This document shows, piece after piece, positions 37,992-46,154 of a stretch of DNA of 64,000 nt. The DNA comes from a virus, in the IMG/VR virus record IMGVR_UViG_3300032224_000679, positions 21,487 to 85,486 of that record. One strand, given 5' to 3'. Below the pieces are notes generated by a model, which was not told the origin of the DNA, did no database searches, and saw only the letters and a list, made by a program, of their open reading frames with translations. Both the position numbers and the translations under genes were made by a program. Numbering within the stretch: position 1 is the stretch's first letter; the number at the start of each line of letters is the position of its first letter.

Positions 37992-40880
37992 ATGAATAAT
38001 AACAACAACCTATATAATATACTAAACAACTTTAACAAACTGTCTGAATCAGACACACCGAAGCCTGCTACTGAATCTAAGCCTAAAACATTGTTAGAAT
38101 CGACAATGGAAGAAGTACTGCAAGAAAAGTACATGGGTTTTAAAAAGACAGTCGGTGCATTGAAAAAACAAGGCGGCATCGAAGACCCCGAAGCTCTTGC
38201 CGCAAGCATTGGTCGTAAAAAATACGGAAAGAAAGCATTTCAAAAAGCCGCGGCTGCTGGCAAGAAAATGGGCGAAGAAGTTACTCCACCAAAGACTTAT
38301 GGCGGACAAGGACCAGAAGGACAGAAGTTTGACATTTATATGCAAAATCGTAAAGACGCATTAGATAAACAACGTCCAGCACCTGTACCAGTAGTAAAAC
38401 CCATGGGCGAGGGTGATATGGAAGAAGGCAACGAGTTCAGTGGCAATCGTGATAAAGCTATCAAATCTGGACAAGATGAATTCAAAGTAGACGGCAAGAC
38501 TTATCCTGTTAAAGAAAATGGCCTACAACGCCACATTGGTATCAAGAAGTACACTAAAAAAGGTTTTGAAGAATTACAAGCCGCAGGCCGTGAAGGTGCT
38601 GACGAAGAAGAAAAAGGTCGCATCAAAGATCGATACATTAAGAAAGTAAAAGAAAATCGTGATGCATACCAAAGAGATTATGACAGTAGCGTAAGCGGTA
38701 TGGGTACAGACCATGAGTTTAGAAATCGTGAACGCAATGCTGGTCTTGAAGATGAAAAGAATAATTATGCAGTATACATAGATGGTCGACAATGGAAAGT
38801 ATTTGCTGACAGGCGTCAAGCAGAAAACATTGCCAGAAGTTTAACAAACAAAGGTAAAAAAGCAGAGGTGTATGTTACTGGTGCAAATGTATCGGAAGAA
38901 AGCGATTGGTCAAACCTAGGTGCTGAATACCGTAGCACCAAGCCTGGCACCAAAGAGCCAACACACACTGGCGAAAAAGAATACTTCAAAGGTGGCGTTA
39001 AACATACCAAAGATTATGATAGAGAAGTTAGCCACACAGCAGCCACAGGAGAAAAACGTGGACGTGGTCGTCCTAAGAAGTCACAGTTTGAAGGTCACTA
39101 TACTATCGATCAACTAATTGCAGAAGCATTTGGCGAAGAAGATCAAGAACAATCATTAAACTACGAACAAGATCAATTACGTAATGCTATCGGTGACGAC
39201 TTGTTTGCAGAATTACAACGTTCGGTTAGTAATGGAGATTACGATTTCGGTGATGATTTATTCCAAACATTATATGATCACTATTTTGATGAAATGCCTC
39301 CGGGTACAAGAAAAGCCCGCGACGGAGATCCTTACGAATGGATTGGTGATAAGATAGGTGAAGTGTTCTCCGATGATTCATTGAAAGAAGGTGGCTGGCA
39401 AGACATCGACGATCGCAGTGCCCCGCCTAAAGGTGCAAAACAAGAGATTAAAACTATAGAACCAGGTAGTGCAATCAGAGTAGACCCTAACTACAAAGAT
39501 CCAACAACTACCAAAGCGCCAACAAAATCTCCATCGATGATGGACAAAGTTACACAGTCGGCAGGGCGTACCCCACCATATATGCCTGAAAAACCCACAA
39601 AGGCAGACAATGGAATGGGCCGCATAGTACAAGGCACATGGCAAGCGGATCCCAAAGGCACAGTTAAAGCACCTAGCGGTGATCCAGAAGGGGTCAAAGA
39701 ATCTAATCCACAACCAGGACAAGACTTTACTACTACTCAAGGGGCACAGATGAAATATAACCCAACTAGCGGTAGTTGGCAACAACAAGCTCCTGTAACT
39801 CCCAATGATCCATATACAAGCATTAGTACCAAGTCAACTATGAATACTAAAGATGTCAATGGTAAACCAACAACAGATTACACAAACACTACAACAGCAA
39901 CTGATCCAGCTACTGGAAAAACGCAAAGTATGACTACAACTGATGACGATGCAAATGAGGATATAATGATGACAAATGAACTAGCAGAGATGATGCGTCT
40001 AGCTGGCATGACAGAAAGCAAAAAAGCCAAACCCGACTACTTAGACTTTGACAAAGACGGCGACAAAAAAGAACCAATGAAGCAAGCTCTTAAAGACAAA
40101 AAAGTTGACGAGTCAGAAGAAAAAGCTGATAAAGATTACGATGGCGATGGCAAGATTGAATCTGGTAAAGATGAATATCTAGGCAGCAAAATTGCAGCCG
40201 CTAAGAAAGCTGGCAAATTAAAAGAAGGTACTTGCAAGAGTTGCCACAAAGATCCATGTGTTTGCAAAGAAGAAAAATGCATGGAGTGCGGCATGTATGA
40301 AAGCAAATGCAAGTGTGATGAAAGTATGTCAGAAGCATTAAATCAAATGCGTAGAATTGCTGGATTGAAAGAATGTGACATGAGTCCTATCTCTGGCGCA
40401 GCTGGCGACATGCAACAGCAACAAGGTAAGATGAACATCAGTACTAACATGAGCAGCGACGGTAACAAGAGTGTTACAATTACTGCTGATGGCGACTCTG
40501 CACTAGAACTAATGCAAATGCTTAAACTAGCTGGTATGGCTGCACACGGCGAAGTAGAAGTAGAAGTTGACGAAGAATCAGAGTCGCCAACACCAAGTAC
40601 AGACGGCACTACTTCTTCTCCTACTCCTACTCCTATGCCACCCACTACAGGCGGTGAAGTAGAAGAAGCCAAAGATCCACGCTATCACGCTAATACTACA
40701 CCAGAAGAACATGTTTATCCGGAACAAGTTCTAACCAGAGGCGGTAATGGTGATGTTGCTGGTAGAAATAAACAAATGCACAAAGATGGTTACCAATTTG
40801 GCGACAATCCAATGGCAATGAAAGAAAGCATGGGTTTAAAGTTCATGAAAGAATACGAAGGTATTAAGGTCAAAAAATGA
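37992..40880 (+). CDS. Large multi-motif phage protein, possible head-internal or scaffold protein (962 aa)
   Basis: Very hydrophilic and probably disordered between short modules. Visible modules: a possible prohead-protease site LSE at residue 19; YMGFKKTVGALKKQG and GRKKYGKKAFQKAAAAGKK near 50-95, echoed by IGIKKYTKKGFEELQAAGR near 180-200; an AT-hook GRGRPKK near 356; acidic Ca-loop-like segments FDKDGDKK and DYDGDGKIES near 683-725; Cys clusters CKSCHKDPCVC and CMECGMYESKCKC near 750-777. Three copies of an amphipathic motif (LAEMMRLAGM, LNQMRRIAGL, LMQMLKLAGM) lie between about 660 and 845. A DNA-associated core or scaffold role is inferred from modules and position. Confidence 0.7.
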   Translation: MNNNNNLYNILNNFNKLSESDTPKPATESKPKTLLESTMEEVLQEKYMGFKKTVGALKKQGGIEDPEALAASIGRKKYGKKAFQKAAAAGKKMGEEVTPPKTYGGQGPEGQKFDIYMQNRKDALDKQRPAPVPVVKPMGEGDMEEGNEFSGNRDKAIKSGQDEFKVDGKTYPVKENGLQRHIGIKKYTKKGFEELQAAGREGADEEEKGRIKDRYIKKVKENRDAYQRDYDSSVSGMGTDHEFRNRERNAGLEDEKNNYAVYIDGRQWKVFADRRQAENIARSLTNKGKKAEVYVTGANVSEESDWSNLGAEYRSTKPGTKEPTHTGEKEYFKGGVKHTKDYDREVSHTAATGEKRGRGRPKKSQFEGHYTIDQLIAEAFGEEDQEQSLNYEQDQLRNAIGDDLFAELQRSVSNGDYDFGDDLFQTLYDHYFDEMPPGTRKARDGDPYEWIGDKIGEVFSDDSLKEGGWQDIDDRSAPPKGAKQEIKTIEPGSAIRVDPNYKDPTTTKAPTKSPSMMDKVTQSAGRTPPYMPEKPTKADNGMGRIVQGTWQADPKGTVKAPSGDPEGVKESNPQPGQDFTTTQGAQMKYNPTSGSWQQQAPVTPNDPYTSISTKSTMNTKDVNGKPTTDYTNTTTATDPATGKTQSMTTTDDDANEDIMMTNELAEMMRLAGMTESKKAKPDYLDFDKDGDKKEPMKQALKDKKVDESEEKADKDYDGDGKIESGKDEYLGSKIAAAKKAGKLKEGTCKSCHKDPCVCKEEKCMECGMYESKCKCDESMSEALNQMRRIAGLKECDMSPISGAAGDMQQQQGKMNISTNMSSDGNKSVTITADGDSALELMQMLKLAGMAAHGEVEVEVDEESESPTPSTDGTTSSPTPTPMPPTTGGEVEEAKDPRYHANTTPEEHVYPEQVLTRGGNGDVAGRNKQMHKDGYQFGDNPMAMKESMGLKFMKEYEGIKVKK

Positions 40881-41566
40881 AAATACAAGAAGTCATTGTA
40901 AATGAAGATATCGAAATTGGAGACAGTTTCGATATTGAGCTGGGCAACATAGTTATTGAAACTGGCGTTGTTGGTTTCATGCACGATGGTATAATTGTAG
41001 AAGGCGATGAAAAAACACTAGCCCTATTAGGAGTCAGCGGTGCATTACTGGAAGGTGTTAACAATTATATGGATACGGATCCAGCATCAGTAACTGCTAA
41101 CAAAGCTAAAGAATTTGATCAGGCTGCAAAACAAGCATTTAAGCCTGATACCCCAGGTTACTTTGATGATGAAGATCCTAACCCAAAAAAGATTCCACAA
41201 TCCCAGCACTGGGCTGATCCTAATCCAAATGTCCAAAAAACTGTGCAAAATTACATGAATCGAAATTACATGGATTCTAAACCAGCAGCCGGGGCACAAG
41301 GCACCCAAGAGTCCAAAATAAAAAACGAAGCCAAATATCACGGCCGTGAAGTACCACTGGGTAAAAAGATGGCTGGTGATGTTAAAAAGTCTAAGGTCTA
41401 TGTACGTGGTCCTAAAGGCAATGTAGTTAAAGTTAACTTTGGCGACAAGAAAATGCGTATTAAGAAAAGCAATCCTAAACGCCGTAGGAGTTTCAGAGCT
41501 CGCCACAACTGTGCCAATCCTGGTCCACGTTGGAAAGCACGTTACTGGTCATGCAGAAGTTGGTAA
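40877..41566 (+). CDS. Putative internal head protein with basic Cys/Arg C-terminal domain (229 aa)
   Basis: The N-terminus MKIQEVIVNE resembles a ten-residue capsid-targeting sequence (I-x-x-E form). Residues 190-229 form a highly basic conserved domain (KSNPKRRRSFRARHNC, then PGPRWKARYWSCRSW) that I recognise from T4-like phage proteins of unknown function (DUF6321-like, from memory) and that is probably nucleic-acid binding. The middle is acidic then Lys-rich (KYHGREVPLGKKMAGDVKKS). Start overlaps the previous stop (ATGA). Confidence 0.72.
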   Translation: MKIQEVIVNEDIEIGDSFDIELGNIVIETGVVGFMHDGIIVEGDEKTLALLGVSGALLEGVNNYMDTDPASVTANKAKEFDQAAKQAFKPDTPGYFDDEDPNPKKIPQSQHWADPNPNVQKTVQNYMNRNYMDSKPAAGAQGTQESKIKNEAKYHGREVPLGKKMAGDVKKSKVYVRGPKGNVVKVNFGDKKMRIKKSNPKRRRSFRARHNCANPGPRWKARYWSCRSW

Positions 41567-41570
41567 ACAT

Positions 41571-41951
41571 ATGAAAATAAACGAAGTCATTGTAGAAGGC
41601 AGAGTCGGAAAAAGACCTGAGCATGCAGAACATTCTCACGCAGGCGAATGGAAGTTCCGTGACAAAGGCGGCTACGACCGTGCCTACAACCTTAATCGTA
41701 TTATGATGGCAACAGCCATGGCCGACGGTAAATCCGACAAACCAGTAGACATGGATCAAAGTAGTTGGGTTGAAAAATACAACGTTGCTCGTCCTTATAC
41801 TAAAGAAGAACATATGATGTTGAAGGCAGCATTTAACACAGTCGACAGCGAAGTAGAACACAGCGGACCTGATCATAAAAGTAGTGAGCACCCAGACACA
41901 CATAAAGTAAGTCCAGTAACTAATCCTGGTCCTATCAAACGTAAAAAATGA
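41571..41951 (+). CDS. Putative capsid-targeted protein, paralogue A (126 aa)
   Basis: Start ATG 41571 is chosen (MKINEVIVE, a nine-residue I-V-E propeptide-like N-terminus); a longer frame from 41439 would run through the preceding gene. The middle (YNLNRIMMATAMADGKSDKP, VARPYTKEEHMMLKAAF) aligns with the next gene's central domain (YRMGIAMASARSNEP, GYTDADDETVELALKIMG), so the two are paralogues. The C-terminus is basic (PGPIKRKK). Function unknown; packaging in the head is inferred from the N-terminus. Confidence 0.72.
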   Translation: MKINEVIVEGRVGKRPEHAEHSHAGEWKFRDKGGYDRAYNLNRIMMATAMADGKSDKPVDMDQSSWVEKYNVARPYTKEEHMMLKAAFNTVDSEVEHSGPDHKSSEHPDTHKVSPVTNPGPIKRKK

Positions 41952-42322
41952 AAATCAAAGAAGTAATCTTAGAAGGCGGTACTGGTAGTTTGTCACCAGC
42001 AGTGGCTCGTGCTATGCCTACTACGTGGGAACTTCCTGCACTACCAAATCAAGATCCTTACTTACAGTATAGAATGGGTATTGCTATGGCCAGCGCACGT
42101 AGCAATGAACCTATGGAAACTAAAAGTGCATTTGGTGAAAATATGAGCATTGTTGGATACACAGATGCCGACGACGAAACAGTTGAGCTTGCATTAAAAA
42201 TCATGGGCAAAGAATACGCCAAAGGTGCAAGATCTATTTCTACTAGAAAGTCTGAAGAAGCTACAGACGTAAACAAAACCAGCCCAACACCTGCTAAAAA
42301 GCGTAACAAATACGGTGTATGA
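41948..42322 (+). CDS. Putative capsid-targeted protein, paralogue B (124 aa)
   Basis: Starts MKIKEVILEGG; I-L-E at residues 7-9 fits the T4 prohead protease rule. It shares the central domain with the upstream paralogue (MGIAMASARSNEP then ALKIMGKEY) and ends basic (PTPAKKRNKYGV). Its ATGA start overlaps the previous stop and its own stop overlaps the next start, so the whole block is translationally coupled. Confidence 0.72.
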   Translation: MKIKEVILEGGTGSLSPAVARAMPTTWELPALPNQDPYLQYRMGIAMASARSNEPMETKSAFGENMSIVGYTDADDETVELALKIMGKEYAKGARSISTRKSEEATDVNKTSPTPAKKRNKYGV

Positions 42323-42564
42323 AACAACTTCGATTCACAAGCACATATAACTCAGACAGCACAATACCGGATGCAGTAATGGATACAAGCGATCCAGCAT
42401 TTGCTATTACCAATGGTGTTGTGCCTCGCCTCAATTATACAGAATTGCCTGTTTGGCAACAACATAACCCAGAAAATGAAAAAGCTCGAATAATGCGCGA
42501 ACAAAATATTAAACCAGGCACTCCTGCTTGGTTTGCTTTATGGGGTAGAGGCGGCGCAAGATAG
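42319..42564 (+). CDS. Unknown small phage protein (81 aa)
   Basis: MKQLRFTSTYNSDSTIPDAV, then LNYTELPVWQQHNPENEKAR and GTPAWFALWGRGGAR. No recognised domain, signal peptide or membrane segment. ATGA overlap with the upstream gene ties it to the same operon. The N-terminus does not fit the propeptide pattern of its neighbours. Confidence 0.65.
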   Translation: MKQLRFTSTYNSDSTIPDAVMDTSDPAFAITNGVVPRLNYTELPVWQQHNPENEKARIMREQNIKPGTPAWFALWGRGGAR

Positions 42565-42571
42565 TTAAATA
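42565..42571 (+). promoter_or_regulatory. Late-promoter-like TTAAATA
   Basis: TTAAATA just after the stop of the previous gene and 18 bases before ATG 42590, with the strong ribosome-binding site AAGGAG in between. Confidence 0.35.
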
Positions 42572-42589
42572 TTATTTTAAGGAGCCATT

Positions 42590-42880
42590 ATGCGTATAAC
42601 AGCAATGGCGTTCCTATTCTGCCTAATTAGCTCTATAGCCAACGCCCAGGAAATTATAGATTTACAGAAACAGTTGAAGTGTTCAAAAGCTGAAATGGTC
42701 ATGAACTATTTCAAAGACAACTTCCAAGAAATGCCAATTTGGGTAGGCAAAACTAACACCGGAACACACATTACTTTGTTGGTTAACAAAGAAACTCGTA
42801 CATGGACTATGATTGAATATGATGCCAGCATCGCCTGCGTACTAGGTGCAGGCGAGACTAGCAGTAAACCGGAAGTCTAA
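42590..42880 (+). CDS. Secreted/periplasmic phage protein of unknown function (96 aa)
   Basis: A clear Sec-type signal peptide (MRITAMAFLFCLISSIANAQ, cleavage expected after ANA). The mature part of about 77 residues has two cysteines (CSKAEM and SIACVLGAGE) that could form a disulfide, and a conserved-looking ITLLVNKETRTWTMIEY segment. Similar exported proteins occur in other marine phages (recalled). A role in lysis, superinfection exclusion or envelope alteration is possible; nothing in the sequence decides. Confidence 0.78.
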   Translation: MRITAMAFLFCLISSIANAQEIIDLQKQLKCSKAEMVMNYFKDNFQEMPIWVGKTNTGTHITLLVNKETRTWTMIEYDASIACVLGAGETSSKPEV

Positions 42881-43402
42881 TTACTTAGGTTCAATACCCA
42901 AATACTGATACCAGCTTGCGTGCCGAACTTGCACAGGACGAGCTTTCCACTTATTGATTAAATGGAAATGATCTGGCTTAAACGGAGCACGTAGAGGTTT
43001 CCATAACTTGTGACCTTTTTTATGGTTACAAGTCTTACAAGCGGTAACAGAGTTTTCCCAAGTAGTCTTACCGCCTTCGGCACGTGGAACTACGTGATCC
43101 AAAGTAAGATCCTTGTAATCAAATGTATCTGCACAGTATTGGCATTGGAACAAGTCCCTAAGGAACAAGTTACTGCGGCTAAACTTAGCAGACTTTTTGA
43201 AACTAAAGTAATCTTTGGTCACACAAACACTGGGAACTTTCATTTCGAATTTTTCGCTGTGAATCACCCAATCTTCGTATTCTTCAAGAATGGTTACACG
43301 ATCCAAAAAGTAAAGTTTCACAGCATGTTGCCAGCTGATAACACTTAATGGTAGTACACTAATAGGATTATAATCGCTGTTCAACAGCAGTACGTCAGAC
43401 AA
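42881..43402 (-). CDS. HNH endonuclease (173 aa)
   Basis: RDLFQCQYC, then LTLDHVVPRAEGGKTTWENS and VTACKTCNHKKG, form a complete HNH core with its structural zinc pairs CQYC and CKTC (His in DHV, Asn in TWEN, final His in NHKKG). The N-terminal half (VLLLNSDYNPISVLPLS, WQHAVKLYF) matches a family of stand-alone HNH proteins widespread in bacteria and phages. In phages HNH nucleases often help packaging next to the terminase, which lies 650 bases away. The start is TTG at 43402; no in-frame ATG exists before an upstream stop. Confidence 0.88.
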   Translation of the reverse strand: MSDVLLLNSDYNPISVLPLSVISWQHAVKLYFLDRVTILEEYEDWVIHSEKFEMKVPSVCVTKDYFSFKKSAKFSRSNLFLRDLFQCQYCADTFDYKDLTLDHVVPRAEGGKTTWENSVTACKTCNHKKGHKLWKPLRAPFKPDHFHLINKWKARPVQVRHASWYQYLGIEPK

Positions 43403-43425
43403 AATAAAATCTCACTTGTTAGTTC

Positions 43426-43432
43426 ATAAATA
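43426..43432 (+). promoter_or_regulatory. Late promoter of the terminase unit
   Basis: ATAAATA in the 80-base gap between the divergent HNH gene and the gene at 43484. The rest of this gap shows no other clear signal. Confidence 0.5.
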
Positions 43433-43483
43433 TTGATTATACAGTATTTACTAATTTAACGCAACCGAAAAATCAAATCAAAT

Positions 43484-44083
43484 ATGAATTTCGATAATTT
43501 ACTAATTTTTTATGCACCAGGTTCTCGCGGGGACTTTTTGGCAAGCGTATTGCTAACTCAGCTAATGGATCAACCATTGTGGCATATAAAGACTGAAAAA
43601 ATATTTAACCCTTATGCCGAATACATAAAAGCGCACGACCTTACCAAAGATCCAGGGCAGTTTGGTAAAGTACAAGTTGAAGACTTAATAATAAATCGTA
43701 GTATACGAATTAAGTTACAGACACCAAGCGATTTTTTGTCAGCAGTTTATTATAGCAAAGCTAAAATACTGGCCAACAAAAATTTGCCAGAAGATTCTTT
43801 ACTAAGTAATTATTTGATAAAAGAAAAGCGTTATAGAAAATTAGACAGTATGTTTGATTACGTGGTAGACTTTTCAAATTTATTTGATATAGAATTTATA
43901 AAACAGTTTTATGCCAATTACGTTGGTGAAGAATTGCCAGCCGAGGCAATTAAAAGAATACAGGACAACATTAACCTTCACACCGTATTAAACTTAGAGA
44001 ACTATCAAAATTACTTAAATAATGTTAATATCAATAACTTTTTAAAAGACTATGGCAGCAAATACGGAAACGGTTTTAATTAA
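43484..44083 (+). CDS. Unknown protein, weakly sulfotransferase/P-loop-like (199 aa)
   Basis: The N-terminus LLIFYAPGSRGDFLASVLLT resembles the phosphosulfate-binding loop of phage sulfotransferase-like proteins, but the second conserved motif is not convincing. The rest is helical, Asn/Tyr-rich (FDYVVDFSNLFDIEFIKQFY, LNLENYQNYLNNVNINNF). It overlaps the terminase start by 32 bases. Function unresolved. Confidence 0.65.
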   Translation: MNFDNLLIFYAPGSRGDFLASVLLTQLMDQPLWHIKTEKIFNPYAEYIKAHDLTKDPGQFGKVQVEDLIINRSIRIKLQTPSDFLSAVYYSKAKILANKNLPEDSLLSNYLIKEKRYRKLDSMFDYVVDFSNLFDIEFIKQFYANYVGEELPAEAIKRIQDNINLHTVLNLENYQNYLNNVNINNFLKDYGSKYGNGFN

Positions 44084-45614
44084 AAAACCAAATAAAATAG
44101 AGTCCTTTACGGAACAGCAGATCATTGAAATAGCTAAATGTGCTGATCCCGTCACAGGGCCACAGTATTTTTTGGATAACTACTTCTACATTCAACATCC
44201 CACCAAAGGGCGTATTAGATATAGACCATTTGAATATCAAGTCAGGCTAGTTGACAGTTACCATAACTACAGATACAGTATTAATTTGATGCCACGTCAA
44301 ACTGGTAAGTCCACAACAGCCGCAGGTTACTTGTTATGGTATGCAATGTTTGTATCGGACAGTACAATTCTAGTTGCCGCACACAAATACACAGGTTCAC
44401 AAGAAATTATGCAACGTATCCGTTATGGATATGAAAGTGTACCTAACCACATCAGAGCAGGTGTTACAAGTTATAACAAAGGCAGCATAGACTTTGACAA
44501 TGGATCGCGTATTGTGAGCGCCACAACAACAGAAAACACAGGTCGTGGTATGTCTATATCATTACTGTACTGCGATGAGTTTGCATTCGTTCGTCCAGGC
44601 ATTGCCAAAGAGTTCTGGACTTCTATTAGCCCTACACTAGCAACTGGTGGTAAGTGTATTATCACATCAACACCCAACAGTGATGAGGATCAGTTTGCAT
44701 TAATATGGCGCCAAGCAAATAAGCGTACAGATGAATATGGCAACGAAACTGAATTGGGCGTCAATGGATTCAAAGCATTTAGAAGTTACTGGAAAGAGCA
44801 TCCAGATAGAGATGAGAAGTGGGAAGCAGAACAGCGAGCACAGTTAGGAGAAGAACGTTTCCGTCGTGAAATGGATTGTGAATTCATTATCTATGATGAA
44901 ACATTGATTAATCCTATTCACTTAACTGAGATGGCTGGAATAGATCCTTTACAAAAACAAGGACAAGTACGTTGGTACGGGACTCCACAAAAAGGATCAG
45001 TTTATATTGTAGCACTAGATCCTAGTTTGGGTACTGGTGGTGATCCCAGTGCAATTCAAGTGCTTGAATTACCTAGCATGAAACAAATTGCCGAATGGCA
45101 ACACAATCGTACTCCTGTACAACAGCAAGTGAAAATATTGGCAGAGATTACCAAGTATCTCAGTGAACATACCGCAGTGGACACAGATGTTTACTACAGT
45201 GTTGAAAACAATACCTTGGGTGAAGCAGCATTGGTTGCCATTGATGAATACGGTGAAGAAAATATTAAAGGTATTTTCATAAGCGAGCCTGGCAAGGTTG
45301 GATCTAGTAGACGATATCGCAAAGGGTTCAACACTTCGAACAAAAGCAAACTCAGTGCATGTGCTAAGTTTAAAAATTTAGTAGAAACACGTAAACTGCA
45401 TATTGCCAGTAAAGCATTGATCAGTGAACTAAAGACATTTGTAGCTTCGGGTAGCGGGTATGCAGCCAAAATAGGTGAAACAGATGATTTAGTAATGAGT
45501 ATGTTGTTGGCAGTACGTATGGCCATGTTCTTGCGTGAGTATGATCCTAACTTAGATGAAAAACTCAAAGATGGTGAGGATATAATAATGCCCATGCCTT
45601 TTATAATGATATGA
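44052..45614 (+). CDS. 17: Terminase large subunit gp17 (520 aa)
   Basis: ATPase domain: Walker A MPRQTGKSTTA near residue 79, Walker B LLYCDEFAF near 173, coupling motif TSTPNS near 205. RNase-H-fold nuclease: YIVALDPSLGTGGD near 318 (first Asp), VENN near 382, and ETDDLVMSMLLA near 475 (last Asp pair). This is the T4 gp17 packaging motor that translocates DNA into the prohead and makes the headful cut. Length is a little shorter than T4 (610 aa). The 2OG-oxygenase gene follows with ATGATA overlap. Confidence 0.96.
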   Translation: MAANTETVLIKKPNKIESFTEQQIIEIAKCADPVTGPQYFLDNYFYIQHPTKGRIRYRPFEYQVRLVDSYHNYRYSINLMPRQTGKSTTAAGYLLWYAMFVSDSTILVAAHKYTGSQEIMQRIRYGYESVPNHIRAGVTSYNKGSIDFDNGSRIVSATTTENTGRGMSISLLYCDEFAFVRPGIAKEFWTSISPTLATGGKCIITSTPNSDEDQFALIWRQANKRTDEYGNETELGVNGFKAFRSYWKEHPDRDEKWEAEQRAQLGEERFRREMDCEFIIYDETLINPIHLTEMAGIDPLQKQGQVRWYGTPQKGSVYIVALDPSLGTGGDPSAIQVLELPSMKQIAEWQHNRTPVQQQVKILAEITKYLSEHTAVDTDVYYSVENNTLGEAALVAIDEYGEENIKGIFISEPGKVGSSRRYRKGFNTSNKSKLSACAKFKNLVETRKLHIASKALISELKTFVASGSGYAAKIGETDDLVMSMLLAVRMAMFLREYDPNLDEKLKDGEDIIMPMPFIMI

Positions 45615-46144
45615 TAATAGAACCAGTAGACGATGCAAACGATTTGTTTGTAGTACGAGATTTTTACCCTGAAGAACTGTTAAGTAGATTTTTAGCCACA
45701 GATCATTTAACGCAACCTTATACAAAAGAAGCATGGCAAGCAGACTGGCCCAGACGTAGACTAGTGCATGACTTGGATCCCATATACAATGAACTGGGAG
45801 ATTATGTAGCTTCGCAGTTGTCTGAAATATCTAAAACAGTTAATACTGAACTCTCAAGATGCGATACTGGGTTTTGGTTGGATAATGCGGGATTTAGAAT
45901 GGCCCCTCATGTTGACAACGCTATGGTTCAAGTAGCAATGCAGATATATCTAAACGAAAACGATATAACCTTAGGAACTGTATTTTATGATAATACACTA
46001 AGCGTAAGATACCGCCCTTTGTATAAAATTAATCAAGGGTATTTGATGATAAACAATCCTAAACAGTTACATGGAATGATGGACAAAGTGCCTGCAGATT
46101 CTTATAGGATTAGCAGTTACACTTGGTTCTATCCAAAAACATAA
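45611..46144 (+). CDS. 2OG-Fe(II) oxygenase (177 aa)
   Basis: The iron-binding HxD is in MAPHVDNAMVQVAMQIYL, the distal His in NPKQLHGMMDKV, and the 2-oxoglutarate-anchoring Arg in SYRISSYTWF. The order and spacing fit the phage/prolyl-hydroxylase-like superfamily. Such enzymes are common in marine T4-like phages; targets are mostly unknown. Overlaps the terminase stop, so it is co-expressed with late genes. Confidence 0.82.
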   Translation: MIIEPVDDANDLFVVRDFYPEELLSRFLATDHLTQPYTKEAWQADWPRRRLVHDLDPIYNELGDYVASQLSEISKTVNTELSRCDTGFWLDNAGFRMAPHVDNAMVQVAMQIYLNENDITLGTVFYDNTLSVRYRPLYKINQGYLMINNPKQLHGMMDKVPADSYRISSYTWFYPKT

Positions 46145-46147
46145 ATA
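46141..46147 (+). promoter_or_regulatory. Late promoter, near-leaderless
   Basis: ATAAATA overlaps the previous stop region and is followed seven bases later by ATG 46155, with no ribosome-binding site between. Confidence 0.5.
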
Positions 46148-46154
46148 TATTACT

